A stretch of 64,000 nucleotides of DNA from assembly GCA_913057795.1 (NCBI GenBank), contig CAJXOD010000002.1, forward strand, positions 1 through 64,000. Direction: 5' to 3'. This document shows, one piece after another, positions 1-9,327 of this stretch. The stretch is from an uncultured Aquiluna sp. Lineage in GTDB: Bacteria > Actinomycetota > Actinomycetes > Actinomycetales > Microbacteriaceae. Made by a program: the position numbers and the translations under genes. The stretch's first letter is position 1. Each line of letters begins with the position of its first letter. The notes below the pieces were generated by a model. It ran no database searches, was not told where the DNA came from, and was given only the letters and a program-made list of their open reading frames with translations.

Positions 1-54
1 TACTTGAGTTGGCGATCTCTAACGGATCTTGCCTAACTTTGGCTAACTCGGGAA

Positions 55-84
55 AGCTTAGTCACGTTTTCATAACCTTGTCAA
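55..84 (-). promoter_or_regulatory. Consensus-like promoter reading out of the window
   Basis: On the minus strand a perfect TTGACA (84-79) is followed after 18 bases by TAAGCT (60-55). It lies just downstream of tyrS and points toward the window edge. It is the best -35 box I noticed in the window, which suggests a strongly expressed unit beyond position 1. A ribosomal RNA operon is one possibility, but nothing inside the window proves it. Confidence 0.5.
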
Positions 85-106
85 ATCCAAGACAGACCGG
101 CGTTTT

Positions 107-1402
107 CTAGCCGAAAAACAAACCTGCTAGAGACTTTTTTCCGCGCGACAAAACAGCTACTTTTCCAGGTAAATACTGGTCTATCAGGGCAAGCTCGTCA
201 GTAACCTTGTCCTTATTGACGGCCACCGACCCCTGGGCGATTGCACGACGCGCCTGACCATTTGATTCAACTAAACCGGACTCCACCAACGCAGTCACAA
301 CAGAAATACCAATTTCGCAAACAATATTAGGCAATTCCATGAGCGCAGCGCGCAGAGTTTCTGGGTCAAGTTCGGCTAGTTCACCCTGCCCAAAGAGCGC
401 CTGGGAGGCCGCCTCAGCGGCCAGGGCATCTTTTTCAGAGTGCACTAGCTCGGTCACCTCGATTGCCAGCCTGCGCTGTGCTGCCCGCTTATGCGGCTCG
501 GCTGAGACTTGTTGTTCGTAATCCTCAACCTCTTTGCGCGTTAGGAAGGTAAATACCTTGAGGCGATCAATCACATCAGCGTCGTCGGTATTGAGCCAGA
601 ACTGATACATCGCGTAGGCGCTGGTGAGGTCCTTATCGAGCCAAACTGCGTTGCCCTCGGACTTACCAAATTTTTTGCCATCCGAGTTTGTGATGAGCGG
701 GGTTGCAATCAAGTGGACGCTTTTGCCCTCAACTCGATGAACCAGATCTGCCCCAGAGGTGAGGTTTCCCCACTGATCGCTGCCGCCGGTTTCAAGAACG
801 CAGCCAAAGCGCTTATAAAGCTCCAAGAAATCTAGCCCCTGAAGAATCTGATAACTGAACTCGGTATAGCTAATACCGCTGTCTGAGTTCAGCCTCGCAC
901 TCACAGCATCTTTAGCAAGCATTTTGCCGACTCGGTAGTGCTTACCGATGTCTCTCAAAAAATCAATCGCACTGTACTGGCTGGTCCAATCAAGGTTGTT
1001 GACCATCTGCGCCTTGTTTTCACCCTCAAATGATAAAAACTTTCGATTCTGATCGCTTAGTTTAATCACCCAACTTGCAACTGTCTCTCGATCGTTTAGA
1101 GTTCTCTCGGCAGTCGGCTTTGGGTCACCGATAAGCCCAGTGGCTCCTCCTACCAAAGCGAGTGGGTGATGCCCAGCTAATTGCAATCGACGCATGGTGA
1201 GCAGCTGAACCAGGTTTCCGAGGTGAAGACTCGGCGCCGTTGGGTCAAAACCGCAATAAAAAGTGATCGGTTTATTCAGCGCTTCCTTGAGAGCCGCAGC
1301 ATCAGTTGACAAGGCCACCAGCCCTCGCCAATTGAGCTCGTCTAGCACGTGAGTGAACGAAGGGTCGTTATTTTGCGCTGAAAGTGTCGATGAGTCGGCC
1401 AT
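107..1402 (-). CDS. tyrS: Tyrosyl-tRNA synthetase
   Basis: Charges tRNA-Tyr with tyrosine in the cytoplasm. The 431-residue protein has the class I catalytic core with the HIGH-type motif HLGN at residues 60-63 and the KMSKS-type motif KFGKS near residue 245. The C-terminal 65 residues look like an S4 RNA-binding domain. Length is normal for bacterial TyrS. The ATG overlaps the argH stop codon as TAATG, and GAGGAG lies just upstream as ribosome binding site, so it is translationally coupled to argH. It is the last gene of the infC-to-tyrS run; argH followed by tyrS is a known actinobacterial arrangement. Identification is secure. Confidence 0.97.
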   Translation of the reverse strand: MADSSTLSAQNNDPSFTHVLDELNWRGLVALSTDAAALKEALNKPITFYCGFDPTAPSLHLGNLVQLLTMRRLQLAGHHPLALVGGATGLIGDPKPTAERTLNDRETVASWVIKLSDQNRKFLSFEGENKAQMVNNLDWTSQYSAIDFLRDIGKHYRVGKMLAKDAVSARLNSDSGISYTEFSYQILQGLDFLELYKRFGCVLETGGSDQWGNLTSGADLVHRVEGKSVHLIATPLITNSDGKKFGKSEGNAVWLDKDLTSAYAMYQFWLNTDDADVIDRLKVFTFLTRKEVEDYEQQVSAEPHKRAAQRRLAIEVTELVHSEKDALAAEAASQALFGQGELAELDPETLRAALMELPNIVCEIGISVVTALVESGLVESNGQARRAIAQGSVAVNKDKVTDELALIDQYLPGKVAVLSRGKKSLAGLFFG

Positions 1403-2802
1403 TAGCTCCTCCGATGAGGCGCGAGCTTACGAAGAGCAACCAACTGATCGATCACCTGGGAGGAAGAAGTTCCTCCAGCGCCATTTCTTGCCTCTATCGA
1501 ACCGGAAACCTTTAGTACTTTTCTAACTTCAGGCAATAAATGCTTGGAAACCTTTGCTAGTTGCTCATCGCTGACCTGATCGAGCTCGAGATCGTTCGCT
1601 TCACAAAACTGAACCAACTGACCGGTAATTTCGTGTGCATCTCTGAAAACGACCCCTTGTTTAACCAGCCACTCCGCGACGTCAGTCGCAAGCGAGAAGC
1701 CCTTGGGAGCAAGGAATTCCAGTCGCTCCTTATCAAAAGTCAAAGTCGAAATCATTCCGATAAATGCGGGGAAAATCAGCATGAGGGAGTCAAAGGAGTC
1801 AAACATTGGCTCCTTGTCCTCCTGCAAGTCACGGTTATAACTAAGTGGCAAGCCCTTGAGGGTGGCTAAAAGCCCAGTTAGGTTCCCAATAAGCCTTCCC
1901 GACTTACCTCTGGTTAACTCCGCAATGTCAGGGTTTTTTTTCTGAGGCATTATCGAGGATCCGGTTGAAAACTCGTCGGCAAGAGTTGCGTAGCCGAACT
2001 CGTAAGAGACCCAGGCAATCACCTCTTCGCTGATTCTTGAAAGATCGATACCAATCAAACTCAAGATAAACACGAACTCCGCGACCAAGTCGCGGCTGCT
2101 GGTGGCATCCATGCTGTTTTCGCTCACACCATTGAGCCCAAGCTCTTCGGCGACAAGCTTAGGATCCAGACCCAACGTGCTTCCGGCCAAAGCGCCGGCA
2201 CCATAGGCCGAACGATTGGCTCTTTTTCGCCAATCCTCTAGCCGCTGCAGGTTACGAACCTGTGGCCAAGCATGCGCCAGCAAATGGTGCGAGAGCAAAA
2301 CCGGCTGTGCGAGCTGGAAATGAGTCCTGCCGGGCATTGCGACACCAATGTGATTCTCCGCCTGGCTGCAAAGAGCGTCGAGGTAATCAAGGACCTGTGC
2401 CTCAATTGCGTCGGCTGCGTCCAGCATAAAAATTCTGATTAGAGTTGCGATCTGGTCATTGCGTGATCGACCAGCCCTAATTTTTCCGGCAAGCTGAGAC
2501 CCCGCTATTTGGATGAGTCCGCGTTCGAGAGCAGCGTGTACGTCCTCTTCGGTTGCCTTAGGTAAAAAGGAACCGTCTTCAACTCGCTTAGTTAGCTCAG
2601 CAACTGCCTTGTTCAGAACCGCAAGTTCATCTGTTGTGACGTAGCCTCCCGCATGAAGAGCTACCAAGTGGGCAGAAGTGCCCTTTAGGTCATAGGTTGC
2701 CAGTCGCCAATCAAAATGAGTCGACTTGGAAAGAGCCTCGAGCGCTTCGCTCGGGCCCCCAGCAAACCGGCCTCCCCAGAGAGAGTCTTTACTTTGCGCC
2801 AT
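1402..2802 (-). CDS. argH: Argininosuccinate lyase
   Basis: Last step of arginine synthesis: splits argininosuccinate into arginine and fumarate. The 466-residue protein carries the fumarase/aspartase superfamily signature GSSIMPQKKNPD at residues 281-292, holding the catalytic serine loop, and the conserved GRTHFQLAQP segment around His161. Full length. It follows argF by 28 bases and overlaps tyrS by one base. The usual partner argG, which makes its substrate, is not next to it and must lie elsewhere if arginine synthesis is complete. Confidence 0.97.
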   Translation of the reverse strand: MAQSKDSLWGGRFAGGPSEALEALSKSTHFDWRLATYDLKGTSAHLVALHAGGYVTTDELAVLNKAVAELTKRVEDGSFLPKATEEDVHAALERGLIQIAGSQLAGKIRAGRSRNDQIATLIRIFMLDAADAIEAQVLDYLDALCSQAENHIGVAMPGRTHFQLAQPVLLSHHLLAHAWPQVRNLQRLEDWRKRANRSAYGAGALAGSTLGLDPKLVAEELGLNGVSENSMDATSSRDLVAEFVFILSLIGIDLSRISEEVIAWVSYEFGYATLADEFSTGSSIMPQKKNPDIAELTRGKSGRLIGNLTGLLATLKGLPLSYNRDLQEDKEPMFDSFDSLMLIFPAFIGMISTLTFDKERLEFLAPKGFSLATDVAEWLVKQGVVFRDAHEITGQLVQFCEANDLELDQVSDEQLAKVSKHLLPEVRKVLKVSGSIEARNGAGGTSSSQVIDQLVALRKLAPHRRS

Positions 2803-2830
2803 TTCTACCCAATTTCCTGTTGTCTAAAGT

Positions 2831-3754
2831 TTAGTTTTGTTCGGCAAGCCAAGCCATCAAGGCCTTCTGGGCATGAAGCCTGTTTTCGGCTTCCTGCCAA
2901 ACTCTTGACTGGCCGCCATCAATAACATCCGCGCTAACTTCAAAACCTCGGTACGCAGGAAGGCAGTGAAGGAATATTGCGCCCTTGTCCGCCTTGGACA
3001 TCAGCGCCGAGTCCACCGTGAAGGCTTGGAATACCAACGCACGCTCTTGGGCCTGATCCTCCATGCCCATTGAGACCCAGGTGTCGGTTACCACCACGTG
3101 AGCACTTTCTACAGCTTCTAGAGGGTCATTCGACGAGGTAATCTTGCCTCCTTGAATACCCGCAATTTCCCGGGCTCGATCCAAAACCGCATCGTCTGGC
3201 CCGTAACCTTCTGGAGCGGCAATCGAAACATCCATGCCCGCCATGGCGCAGGCAACAAGGTAGCTATTTGCCATGTTGTTATTGGCATCGCCCACGTAGG
3301 CAAGCTTTAGCCCTTCGGTTTTCCCGAAACACTCTTTGATTGTCATCAGGTCGGCCAACAACTGACATGGGTGCCAGCTGTCGCTCAAGGCGTTTATAAC
3401 TGGAACTGAAGAATTGGCGGCCATTTCATCCAGCCCAGCCTGCGAATATGTCCGCCAGACAATCTGAGCTACTTGTCGCTCTAGAACTCTGGCCGTGTCA
3501 GCCACTGACTCTTTTTTGCCTAACTGCGAGACACCGCTATCGATAATCAGAGGAACTCCCCCTAGTTCCGCAATGCCGACAGCGAAAGAGACTCTCGTCC
3601 GGGTGGAGGTCTTGTCAAAAATAACCGCCACGGTTTGAGGTCCAGCAAACGGCCTCTCACTAAATCGGTCCGCCTTTAGCTTGATGGCTCTATCAATAAT
3701 CTGGGCCTGCTGCGACGGAGTAATGTCATCGTCTTTCAAAAAGTGCTTGGTCAA
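2831..3754 (-). CDS. argF: Ornithine carbamoyltransferase
   Basis: Converts ornithine plus carbamoyl phosphate to citrulline. The 307-residue protein shows the carbamoyl phosphate loop STRTR at residues 50-54, the HPCQLLADLMT segment, the ornithine-binding loop with SMGMEDQ, and the HCLP motif near residue 265. The start is TTG at 3754, giving MTKHFLKDDD, which matches the family N-terminus, with AGGGAC a few bases upstream. It lies 7 bases after argB; in most actinobacteria argD sits between these two genes, and it is missing here. Confidence 0.96.
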   Translation of the reverse strand: MTKHFLKDDDITPSQQAQIIDRAIKLKADRFSERPFAGPQTVAVIFDKTSTRTRVSFAVGIAELGGVPLIIDSGVSQLGKKESVADTARVLERQVAQIVWRTYSQAGLDEMAANSSVPVINALSDSWHPCQLLADLMTIKECFGKTEGLKLAYVGDANNNMANSYLVACAMAGMDVSIAAPEGYGPDDAVLDRAREIAGIQGGKITSSNDPLEAVESAHVVVTDTWVSMGMEDQAQERALVFQAFTVDSALMSKADKGAIFLHCLPAYRGFEVSADVIDGGQSRVWQEAENRLHAQKALMAWLAEQN

Positions 3755-3761
3755 TTTGTCC

Positions 3762-4649
3762 CTAACTCGTTACCTGGGTTCCAACACCGGCTTTTGTGAA
3801 AATTTCCAGCAGGATGCTGTGCGGTTGTCTGCCGTCAATAATGTGAGCCTTCGGAACCCCACCTTGGACCGCACGCAAGCAAGCCTGCATTTTTGGAATC
3901 ATTCCAGATTCAAGCTTCGGCATCAGTTCGGTTAGCTCCTCGACGCTTATCTCGGATAAAAGCGAGTCTATTTCTGGCCAGTTCGCATAGAGACCTGGAA
4001 CATCAGTTAGCACCATCAACTTGTCGGCACCGAGAGCTATAGCGAGCGCCGACGCGGCTAGGTCGGCATTGACATTCAGTAGCTGTCCTGCGTTAGAGGG
4101 CGCCACGGAAGAAATAACGGGTACCTTGCCCTGGTCAAGTGCTTGCAGTACCGCCCTTGGATTGACAGTCTTGACTTCACCGACAAGGCCCAAATCGACC
4201 TCACCTTCCGAAGTTTGGCCCTTTACTTTCACGGCCCTAAACAGGGAGTCATCTTCACCGGAAAGCACCACGGTCTGTGCTCCAGATTCCTCAATGAGAT
4301 TTGCCAAGTTTTTTGAGATCTGATTTCTAAGTACATCTCTTACAACCGACATGGTCTTTTCATCGGTGTATCGCATTCCAGCCCGGAATTCACTTTTAAT
4401 TCCAATTTCAGCGAGCCTGGCCGTTATTTGCGGCCCTCCACCATGCACCACAACCGGCTTAATGCCTACAAACCTTAGATATGCCATGTCCTGAGCAAAT
4501 GCCAACTGCAGTTGCTCGTCAACCATCGCGTTCCCGCCGAACTTCACCACGACTATTCGCCCGTGGAACTCTCGCAGCCAATCCAGTGACTCGATGAGAG
4601 TTTCGGCCTTGAGCCTTGCAAGTGCTTGGTCTGTGTTTGCTGGAATCAT
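3762..4649 (-). CDS. argB: Acetylglutamate kinase
   Basis: Phosphorylates N-acetylglutamate in the second step of the acetylated arginine pathway. The 295-residue amino acid kinase fold shows VVKFGGNAM with Lys36 near the N-terminus, a VHGGGPQI glycine loop near residue 70 and a conserved ALGADKLMVLTDVPG segment. Its N-terminal helix resembles that of arginine-inhibited, hexameric NAGKs, so feedback inhibition by arginine is plausible but not shown. The ATG overlaps the argJ stop by one base (TAATG), suggesting translational coupling. Confidence 0.96.
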   Translation of the reverse strand: MIPANTDQALARLKAETLIESLDWLREFHGRIVVVKFGGNAMVDEQLQLAFAQDMAYLRFVGIKPVVVHGGGPQITARLAEIGIKSEFRAGMRYTDEKTMSVVRDVLRNQISKNLANLIEESGAQTVVLSGEDDSLFRAVKVKGQTSEGEVDLGLVGEVKTVNPRAVLQALDQGKVPVISSVAPSNAGQLLNVNADLAASALAIALGADKLMVLTDVPGLYANWPEIDSLLSEISVEELTELMPKLESGMIPKMQACLRAVQGGVPKAHIIDGRQPHSILLEIFTKAGVGTQVTS

Positions 4650-5803
4650 TAGCTTGAGTATGCGCTGTTCTCTTCAACGTAGCTGTGGGTTAGATCATTG
4701 GTAACAACCGTAGCGCTGAGGTTACCCGCATGAAGGTCTATAACCACTTGAACCTCTTTACCGCTCAAGTCCACCTTTGACCGATCTTCGGCCGGCTCCC
4801 CCTTAGAAGAGATCAATATGGAGTTGATTGACACATCTATCCCGTAGGGATCAAATTCCGCAGAGGTTGTTCCAACCGCGGCCAAGATCCTGCCCCAGTT
4901 CGGGTCCTTGCCAAAAATGGCAGCCTTGAACAAGTTGTTGCGAGCTACTGCCCTAGAAACCTCAAGGGCGTCCTCTTCGGTCTTGGCCCCCTCAGTAGTG
5001 ATGTGAATATTATGGCTAGACCCCTCAGCATCATCTAACAACTTGAGCGCTAGCTCTTTGCAAAGCTCAGTTAGCGATGCTGTGAACTCCCCTAAATCGG
5101 GAGTTTTCTGGCTTGCTCCAGAAGACATCAATGTCACCTGGTCGTTTGTGGACATGCAGCCATCAGAATCAAGACGATCGAAGCTCACTCGAGTGGCAGC
5201 CCTCAGGGCAGTGTCCAGCTGTTCGCTGTTCAAAACGGCATCCGTGGTGATGACAACGAGCATTGTTGCGAGGCCCGGCGCCAGCATTCCCGCGCCTTTG
5301 GCCATCCCGCCCAGAGTCCAACCTTCGGTGCTTGATCTTGTTCCAAGCTTCACCACGGTGTCAGTGGTCATAATGGCGTGAGCTGCGTCTTGTCCACCCG
5401 ATTCTGAAAGCGATTCGAATGCCGAGGTTACCCCGCTCAATAATTTAGGTCTGTCCAGCTGTTCACCTATTAGGCCGGTCGAACAAACAACAATTTCAGC
5501 CGCGGGGAATCCGGTGAGTTCGGCAACTTTCTCTGCGGTTGCATGCGTCGTTTGGAAACCCTGCGCGCCGGTGTAGCAGTTGGCTCCGCCGGAGTTTAGA
5601 ACGATTGCGCTTGCCTGGCCACCGGCAATAACCTGCTTAGACCAAAGTATTGGATTCGCGAGACAGCGATTTGTTGTGAATACCGCCGCCACGGCATTGT
5701 TGGGTCCCTGATTTACTACGAGAGCAACATCAAGACCGCCACTGGTTTTCAGGCCAGCCGCTACTCCGGCGGCTATAAAACCCTTCGGCCCGACAACACT
5801 CAT
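4649..5803 (-). CDS. argJ: Bifunctional glutamate N-acetyltransferase / ornithine acetyltransferase
   Basis: Transfers acetyl from acetylornithine to glutamate (and may use acetyl-CoA), closing the acetyl cycle. I place the start at ATG 5803 because it overlaps the argC stop as ATGA and begins with MSVVGPKGF; an in-frame upstream ATG at 5866 would add 21 residues that only read through argC. The 384-residue precursor has the autocleavage region KGAGMLAPGLATML, with cleavage expected before Thr180 to give alpha and beta chains. Whether it is mono- or bifunctional cannot be told from sequence alone. Confidence 0.95.
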   Translation of the reverse strand: MSVVGPKGFIAAGVAAGLKTSGGLDVALVVNQGPNNAVAAVFTTNRCLANPILWSKQVIAGGQASAIVLNSGGANCYTGAQGFQTTHATAEKVAELTGFPAAEIVVCSTGLIGEQLDRPKLLSGVTSAFESLSESGGQDAAHAIMTTDTVVKLGTRSSTEGWTLGGMAKGAGMLAPGLATMLVVITTDAVLNSEQLDTALRAATRVSFDRLDSDGCMSTNDQVTLMSSGASQKTPDLGEFTASLTELCKELALKLLDDAEGSSHNIHITTEGAKTEEDALEVSRAVARNNLFKAAIFGKDPNWGRILAAVGTTSAEFDPYGIDVSINSILISSKGEPAEDRSKVDLSGKEVQVVIDLHAGNLSATVVTNDLTHSYVEENSAYSS

Positions 5804-6846
5804 GGGGCAACCCCAATCGAGCTCAAGCCAACCTGCTCCGTCAAGCCAAGGGCAATGTTCATGCACTGGATAGCGGCGCCGGCGGTGCCCTTCACCAGGT
5901 TATCAATCGCACTCACCACAATAACCTTCTGAGCGTGCTCATCGAAGGCAAGTGAAATCTGGGCATTATTAGTACCCAACACGCTAGCCGTTCTTGGCAG
6001 CTGACCTTCCGGGAGCAACTGGACAAAACTTTCATCCCCGTAGGCATTCTCATACACATCTCGCAGATGCTCCAGTGAAAAACGACTCGAAGGCTTCGCG
6101 GTATTAACGGCCAAGATTCCTCTGGACATAGGGACTAGAACCGGAGTCATAGAAACTGTCACCGGTTTGCCAGCGGCCAAGGATAGGTTCTGCTCAATCT
6201 CCGGCGTGTGTCGATGAGTTCCCCCAACCCCGTAAGCTCTTGCGGATCCGAGAACCTCGGCTGCCAATAAGTCGATGCTGCTGGCTTTTCCAGCCCCAGA
6301 GGTTCCAACTGATAGCACTGAAACGACGTCATCGGGTTCGATAAGCCCCGCTGTAAATGCCGGCGCCAGGGCAAGAGAAACCGCTGTCACGTTACAACCT
6401 GGTATGGCTAAGCGCCTAACTTCACGAAGTTCAGTCCTGAGCTTGCCTCCGGTTGCCAACGTTAGCTCTGGGAGGCCGTAGGGCCATGAGCCAGAGTGAG
6501 TAGTTTGGTAATAAGTTTCCCAAGCGTTTGCGTCTTGCAATCTAAAATCGGCTCCGCAGTCAATCACCATTACGTGCGTAGGCAGCTGCGCCGCCAGTTC
6601 CGCGCTTTTGGTGTGCGGCAGGGCAAGAAATACGACTTCATGTCCCGCTAGATTTTCAACCGAAGTCTCGACTAACACTCGATCTGCGAATTCCGGGATG
6701 TGGGGCTGAAGTAGACCAAGACTTTGACCAACATTGCTGTGGCCGGTGACTGCACCAAGGTCTAGCATCGGATGCGCTGCAATCAAGCGTAAAAGCTCGC
6801 CCCCAACGTACCCACTTGCTCCAGCAACTGCCACCTGAATAGTCAT
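5800..6846 (-). CDS. argC: N-acetyl-gamma-glutamyl-phosphate reductase
   Basis: NADPH-dependent reduction of acetylglutamyl phosphate to the semialdehyde, the third step of arginine synthesis. The 348-residue protein has the N-terminal GASGYVGGELLR nucleotide-binding loop, the catalytic Cys151 in IPGCNVTA (the family usually has GCYPT, so the two residues after the cysteine vary), and the HRHTPEIEQ segment near residue 213. It starts directly at the end of pheT with no spacer and overlaps argJ by 4 bases, so the arginine genes look fused to the pheST operon. Confidence 0.96.
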   Translation of the reverse strand: MTIQVAVAGASGYVGGELLRLIAAHPMLDLGAVTGHSNVGQSLGLLQPHIPEFADRVLVETSVENLAGHEVVFLALPHTKSAELAAQLPTHVMVIDCGADFRLQDANAWETYYQTTHSGSWPYGLPELTLATGGKLRTELREVRRLAIPGCNVTAVSLALAPAFTAGLIEPDDVVSVLSVGTSGAGKASSIDLLAAEVLGSARAYGVGGTHRHTPEIEQNLSLAAGKPVTVSMTPVLVPMSRGILAVNTAKPSSRFSLEHLRDVYENAYGDESFVQLLPEGQLPRTASVLGTNNAQISLAFDEHAQKVIVVSAIDNLVKGTAGAAIQCMNIALGLTEQVGLSSIGVAP

Positions 6847-9327
6847 TTAGCCCCTTAGAGTTGCGCCGAATTGCTGGTTTGCAAGCTCCACGGCCTGGTC
6901 CCTGGCCGCGGTAGCCTCCGCTTGGGTAAGAGTCCGGTCATGCGCTCGATACAGAAGCGAGAAAGTCAGGGATTTCTGGCCGGCGTCTAAACCTTTACCG
7001 CGGTAGTCATCAACCAAGCGGATTTCTTCGAGAAGATCTCCGGCACCGGTCACGATGCTTTGCGTCAAATCGGCGGCACTGACCTGAACATCGACAACCA
7101 GAGAAAGATCCTGCGTCAAGGCAGTCATAACCCCAAGCTCCTGGGCCTGAACCAAATCCGGAGCCACAGCAAAAATTTCATCCAGATTCAATTCGAAAAC
7201 TCCAACGGACCTGGGTAGGTGGTTTTGTGAAGCTAACTCCGGGTGAACTTCGCCTACAAATCCCACCACTTTTCCGGCCACCAGCACGTGCGCGGCCCGG
7301 CCAGGGTGAAGGCCAGCAATTTCGAGCTGACTTATTTCAAAGGAAACCGCGGCCTGCTGCATAACTACCTCAACTGCGCCTAGGGCCTGAGAGTAGCCCG
7401 CCAGTATGGAGTGCTGCCCTGGGCTTTGAGGTAACCAATGGCCCGTAAGTAGACCAGAAACCAACCTGGGCTGCATCGGTATTGCTGCCTTTAGCGCGGC
7501 CAAAGTCATTTCTGAAGGACGCACGTTGCCCGCGGGCAAAGTGGTCACGGCACTGGCACCATTTGACAGAAAAACTGAACCCTCTTCGAGCAACGCTAAG
7601 TCGGTGGACCCGCGAGATATGTTTCTGGCCGCAGCCGAAATCAATCCTGGAACCAAAGACGTTCTCAAGAAACTCGCCTCAGACTGCATTGGGTTTTCGA
7701 GCTCCAAGGCTCCAACTGGACCCATCCAACTGTTCTGCTCCGCAGAGACAAACGGATAGTTCAGAACCTCGACGAATCCAGCGCCGGTAAGGCCGGCCAA
7801 TACCCGACGTCGAAGTTTCTGCCTGGCAGTAAGGCCACGCCCCGGAGGTGCAACCGGTAGCCTAGACGGAATTTTGTCATATCCGATAAGCCTTGCGACC
7901 TCTTCGACCAAGTCAGTCTTATGAGTAATGTCAGGACGCCAGCTAGGCACAATAACTTGAACGAGATCTTCAATTTTCGTAACAGTGCAACCGATTTCTT
8001 CGAGACTGGCAATCACTTCGTCCGCCGAATATTCAACACCCACCAATTGACCCGGATAATCAAGTTTCATTTCTATTGTTGGTAGCTGAAAATCGCTCGA
8101 GTGTTCGGCCCCGACACCGCTAAAGCTCCCAGAGGCAAGCTCAGTCAACAATCTGGCGGCCCTGGAAGCCGCAGCCCTGGAGATCGAACTGTCCACTCCC
8201 CGCTCAAATCGCTTGGACGCTTCGGATGGTAGCTTGTGGCGTCTAGCACTCCTGGCAATCGAAATTGGATCGAAAATCGCCGCCTCTATGAGCACTGCCT
8301 TAGTGCTTGAGCTAACCTCGGTCCGAGCCCCGCCCATGACACCGGCGATTCCTATTGGACCCTGCTCATCACAGATCAGCAGATCTTCTTCGTGAAGCTG
8401 TCTGGTTTTTTGATCTAGTGTTATGAGCTCTTCGCCCGCCTTTGCACGTCGAACGCTTATGCCCCCAACCAGCTTGTCAAGATCGTAGGCATGCAGTGGT
8501 TGACCGAGCTCTAGCATCACGTAGTTCGTGATGTCTACCGCGATTGATATCGAGCGCATTCCAGCAAGCTTTAGACGGTTTACCATCCAATCCGGAACCT
8601 TCGCCTCGGCGTCTAGACCGGAAACTCCAACCAATACAAACTGACTGCAGCCGGCCTTGCCGTGGATAGGGGCATTGTCTTTCACTTCGAGCGCAAAGCC
8701 CGACCCCATTACCGGCTCAATGGTAAGAACCGGGTCTTGGAACTTCACGCCAGTCGCATGCGAATACTCTCTTGCGATTCCTCTTATTGACAGGCAATAG
8801 CCACGGTCCGGTGTCACGTTCACCTCGGCGGCAGACTCGTCCAATCCCAGCAGCGCGATTGCATCGAGCCCAATTTCAGGGTCAAGACCTATCGAACTCA
8901 ACACAAGGATTCCTTCGTGCTCATCTCCCAGTCCAAGCTCCTTAGCAGAAGCGATCATTCCATCCGAGACGTGTCCGTAAGTCTTTCTAGCTGCAATCTC
9001 GAACCCTCCGGGCAAAACGGCGCCCGGCAGACTCACTACAACCTTGTCCCCGACCGCAAAATTGGCGGCGCCACAGACGATGCCCCTAATCTCCTCTGAG
9101 CCGCTGGTTGCAACTCGAACTTGGCACCAACGAATGGTTTTTCCATTTTTTTGCTCTTCAGCCTGGAAGGACAGGACTTCCCCGACGACGACCGGACCAG
9201 ATATGTCCCCACCGTGAGAACCTTCTTCTTCGAGGCCAACTTTTACGAGCTCAGCCATCACGTCATTCGGGGTAATTTTCGCACCAAGCTCGACCATCTC
9301 ACCGAGCCATCCAAGTGGAATTCTCAC
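6847..9327 (-). CDS. pheT: Phenylalanyl-tRNA synthetase beta subunit
   Basis: Structural and editing subunit of the alpha2-beta2 PheRS. The 826-residue protein has an N-terminal tRNA-binding OB domain (about 40-150), the B3/B4 editing domain around 210-390, the B5 domain around 400-480, the catalytic-like core, and a C-terminal FDX-ACB anticodon-binding domain (about 735-826). The start is a GTG at 9327 immediately after the pheS stop codon, the typical pheS-pheT coupling. argC begins right after its stop codon. Confidence 0.97.
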   Translation of the reverse strand: MRIPLGWLGEMVELGAKITPNDVMAELVKVGLEEEGSHGGDISGPVVVGEVLSFQAEEQKNGKTIRWCQVRVATSGSEEIRGIVCGAANFAVGDKVVVSLPGAVLPGGFEIAARKTYGHVSDGMIASAKELGLGDEHEGILVLSSIGLDPEIGLDAIALLGLDESAAEVNVTPDRGYCLSIRGIAREYSHATGVKFQDPVLTIEPVMGSGFALEVKDNAPIHGKAGCSQFVLVGVSGLDAEAKVPDWMVNRLKLAGMRSISIAVDITNYVMLELGQPLHAYDLDKLVGGISVRRAKAGEELITLDQKTRQLHEEDLLICDEQGPIGIAGVMGGARTEVSSSTKAVLIEAAIFDPISIARSARRHKLPSEASKRFERGVDSSISRAAASRAARLLTELASGSFSGVGAEHSSDFQLPTIEMKLDYPGQLVGVEYSADEVIASLEEIGCTVTKIEDLVQVIVPSWRPDITHKTDLVEEVARLIGYDKIPSRLPVAPPGRGLTARQKLRRRVLAGLTGAGFVEVLNYPFVSAEQNSWMGPVGALELENPMQSEASFLRTSLVPGLISAAARNISRGSTDLALLEEGSVFLSNGASAVTTLPAGNVRPSEMTLAALKAAIPMQPRLVSGLLTGHWLPQSPGQHSILAGYSQALGAVEVVMQQAAVSFEISQLEIAGLHPGRAAHVLVAGKVVGFVGEVHPELASQNHLPRSVGVFELNLDEIFAVAPDLVQAQELGVMTALTQDLSLVVDVQVSAADLTQSIVTGAGDLLEEIRLVDDYRGKGLDAGQKSLTFSLLYRAHDRTLTQAEATAARDQAVELANQQFGATLRG

